A stretch of 6,527 bases of DNA, taken from NCBI GenBank assembly GCA_949283445.1, contig CASDTD010000071.1:1-6527 (forward strand), read 5' to 3'. The notes under the pieces are model-generated. The model did no database searches. It had not been told where the DNA came from and saw only the letters and a list, made by a program, of their open reading frames with translations. Position numbers and translations under genes: made by a program. Positions 4,634 through 6,527 of the stretch are shown piece by piece (the stretch's first letter is position 1; each line of letters begins with the position of its first letter). Source of the DNA: an uncultured Coriobacteriia bacterium (GTDB lineage Bacteria; Actinomycetota; Coriobacteriia; Coriobacteriales; QAMH01).

Positions 4634-6527
4634 CGCCAAGCTCGTGTTCGAAATCGGCACCGAGGAACTGCCGAGCGCCCCGCTGTACGCTGCCACCGAA
4701 AAGCTTTCCGGGCAGGCCGCCGCCGCGCTCGACGAGGCACGCATCGCGCATGGCGAGGTGAAGACCTGCTCCACGCCGCGTCGCATCATCCTGACGGTGG
4801 ACGATGTCGCATCGTCGTGTGACGCCCTTTCCATCAAGGCGAAAGGTCCTGCCGCCAAAATCGCGTTCGACGAGGCCGGCAATCCCACGAAGGCCGCTGC
4901 GGGCTTCGCGCGCGGCAAGGGTGTCTCGCCCGAAGAGCTCGTGCGCGAGACCGACGAGAAAGGCGTCGAGTACGTCGACGCCATCGTGGAAGAGCCGGCA
5001 CGGCCGACGCTCGAACTTCTGCCGGATATCCTGACGGGGCTTGTCGCCGGCATCTCCTGGCCGCGCTCGCAGCGCTGGGGGAGAGGCCATGTCACCTTCG
5101 CCCGCCCCATTCGCTGGATCGTCGCCTTGCTGGGAAGCGAAGTCGTCGACGTCGAATACGCGGGCGTGAAGGCCGGCCGCGCCACGCGTGGCCACCGGCT
5201 CATGGCCAACCGCGCATTCGAGATTGCCAGCGCCGAGACCTTCTTCGACGCTTTCGAGGAAATGAAAGTCATTCCGTCTGCCGCCGAGCGTGCCGCGCGC
5301 ATCCGCGAGCAGGTCGCTGCCGTGGAAGAGGAGACGGGGCTTTCGGCCGATATGCCGAAGGGCACCTTCGACGAGGTCGTGAACTTGGTCGAGTATCCCA
5401 CCGTGCTCGTCGGGCATTTCGACGAGCGCTTCTTGGATGTTCCGCCGGAAATCATCACCGACGCCATGCTCGAGCATCAGCGCTACTTCCCGATGTATAG
5501 GGCCGACGGCAGTCTCGACAACGCGTTCATCGTGGTGAGCAACGGCGATCCCGTCTGCTCGCAGACCATCTGCGAAGGTAACGAGCGCGTCGTGCGCGCC
5601 CGTCTGGACGACGCGGCCTTCTTCGTTGCCGAAGACGAACGCGTGCCGCTCGAGTCCTATGTCGACAAGCTGAAAAACGTCGTTTTCCAGGAAAAGCTCG
5701 GCAGCGTCTACGACAAGACCCAGCGCATCGTCGCCTTGGCGGGCGCGCTTGCCGGCCAGCTTGGCTTGGAGGGGCAGGACTGCGCCGACGCGAAGCGCGC
5801 CGCGCTGCTCGCGAAGGCTGACCTCGTGACGGAGGCGGTCGTGGAGTTCACGTCGCTGCAAGGCGTCATGGGCGGTCATTACGCGCTGGCTTCGGGCGAG
5901 ACGCCGGCTGTCGCGCAGGCCATCCGGGAGCACTACCACCCGCGTTTTTCCGGCGACGAGGTCCCGGGCAATACCTGCGGCAAGGTCGTCGCCATCGCCG
6001 ACAAGCTCGACACGGTGTGCGGCATCTTCGCCATCGGGCAGGGCCCGACTGGCTCTTCCGACCCGTTCGCGTTGCGTCGCGCCGCGTTGGGCATCATCAA
6101 CATCATGAAGGCCGGCGTCGACGTTTCGCTGGCCTCGCTGGTGAACGCCGCGCTTGACGCGTACGAAGCGCAAGGCGTCGAATTCGATCGTGCCACCGCG
6201 TTTTCGCAGGTCATCGATTTCTTCATCACGCGCACGAAGGTCATGCTGCGCGACGGCGGCTCGGGCGTGGACGCGATCGACGCCGTCTTGGCAGCGGGGG
6301 TCGAAGAGCCGCTGGAGTTCGCCCGCCGTGTGAACGCGCTGGAAACGGCGCGTGCCGAGGCGCCCGAGCTGTTCGAGAACCTGGCCATCGCCTATGCGCG
6401 CGCCAACAACCTGCGCGACGAGACGTGCGGCGTCGATTTCGACGAGAACATGCTCAACGAGGTGGAGCACGCCTTGAGCTGCGCTGTGGTGCAGGCTGAA
6501 GGGCGGGTTGCCCGTGCGCTCGAGGCG
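4626..6527 (+). CDS. glyS: Glycyl-tRNA synthetase beta subunit, 3' end cut by window edge
   Basis: From ATG 4626 the frame stays open for 634 codons to the window end; family members have about 690 residues, so the last 50-60 are missing. GlyS provides tRNA binding to the alpha2-beta2 enzyme. Landmarks are the N-terminal [21 protein letters not shown] at 284-289, [17 protein letters not shown] at 317-333, the HD-like region [20 protein letters not shown] starting at 397, [14 protein letters not shown] from 476 and the start of the DALR-type anticodon-binding end ([19 protein letters not shown]). AAGGGGG (4613-4619) lies six bases before the ATG, and the start overlaps glyQ by 8 bases. No frameshift or odd codon use is seen. 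Confidence 0.96.
   Translation, partial: MSNAKLVFEIGTEELPSAPLYAATEKLSGQAAAALDEARIAHGEVKTCSTPRRIILTVDDVASSCDALSIKAKGPAAKIAFDEAGNPTKAAAGFARGKGVSPEELVRETDEKGVEYVDAIVEEPARPTLELLPDILTGLVAGISWPRSQRWGRGHVTFARPIRWIVALLGSEVVDVEYAGVKAGRATRGHRLMANRAFEIASAETFFDAFEEMKVIPSAAERAARIREQVAAVEEETGLSADMPKGTFDEVVNLVEYPTVLVGHFDERFLDVPPEIITDAMLEHQRYFPMYRADGSLDNAFIVVSNGDPVCSQTICEGNERVVRARLDDAAFFVAEDERVPLESYVDKLKNVVFQEKLGSVYDKTQRIVALAGALAGQLGLEGQDCADAKRAALLAKADLVTEAVVEFTSLQGVMGGHYALASGETPAVAQAIREHYHPRFSGDEVPGNTCGKVVAIADKLDTVCGIFAIGQGPTGSSDPFALRRAALGIINIMKAGVDVSLASLVNAALDAYEAQGVEFDRATAFSQVIDFFITRTKVMLRDGGSGVDAIDAVLAAGVEEPLEFARRVNALETARAEAPELFENLAIAYARANNLRDETCGVDFDENMLNEVEHALSCAVVQAEGRVARALEA

Noticed and set aside
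3470..5467. 665-codon open frame on the - strand
   Set aside because: It lies opposite lepB, glyQ and glyS, which are certain. It shows no family motif and is low-complexity in places, as expected of the antisense of GC-rich genes.
4542..6470. 642-codon open frame on the - strand
   Set aside because: Antisense shadow of glyS, rich in Arg, Gly, Val and Asp, with no recognisable domain.

Overview
The window is a GC-rich bacterial chromosome segment. It carries a co-directional block of translation and export genes on the + strand, with one divergent gene at the left edge. The gene order rpsP - KH-domain gene - rimM - trmD - lepB is the conserved bacterial 30S-maturation / tRNA-methylation cluster. 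Here it continues into the two subunits of a tetrameric glycyl-tRNA synthetase. High GC3, GTG/TTG starts and protein style suggest an actinobacterial lineage of the Coriobacteriia type (for example Eggerthellaceae). That placement is an inference from style and gene content, not a database match.

Layout: positions 1-431 (- strand) hold the start of a YacP/Rae1-like NYN-domain RNase whose 3' end lies off the window. Positions 432-996 are a 565-base divergent intergenic region. Positions 997-2959 are rpsP, khpA, rimM and trmD, tightly packed, with an ATGA stop/start overlap between rimM and trmD. Then come lepB (signal peptidase I, about 2964-3623), glyQ (3689-4633) and glyS (4626 to beyond the window end). 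The last two overlap by 8 bases.

How the genes work together: S16 is an early-assembling 30S protein, RimM assists maturation of the 30S head, TrmD makes m1G37 in tRNAs, KhpA is a small RNA-binding protein, and GlyQ/GlyS charge tRNA-Gly. LepB removes signal peptides from exported proteins. Short gaps and overlaps suggest one transcript or a few nested ones. The most likely promoters lie in the 565-base region upstream of rpsP.

The most unusual part is that intergenic region. From 505 to 807 it holds seven degenerate copies of a 24-base element. They alternate strictly in orientation (- + - + - + -), and the gaps alternate exactly 15, 30, 15, 30, 15, 30 bases, giving a 93-base period. Ten of the 24 columns are invariant although the gap sequences differ. 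I do not recognise this element. It resembles the layout of mosaic REP/BIME repeats, or an ordered operator or hairpin array, placed between a putative ribosome-linked RNase and a ribosomal operon. A second point is that TrmD has Glu where the family's catalytic Asp normally sits.
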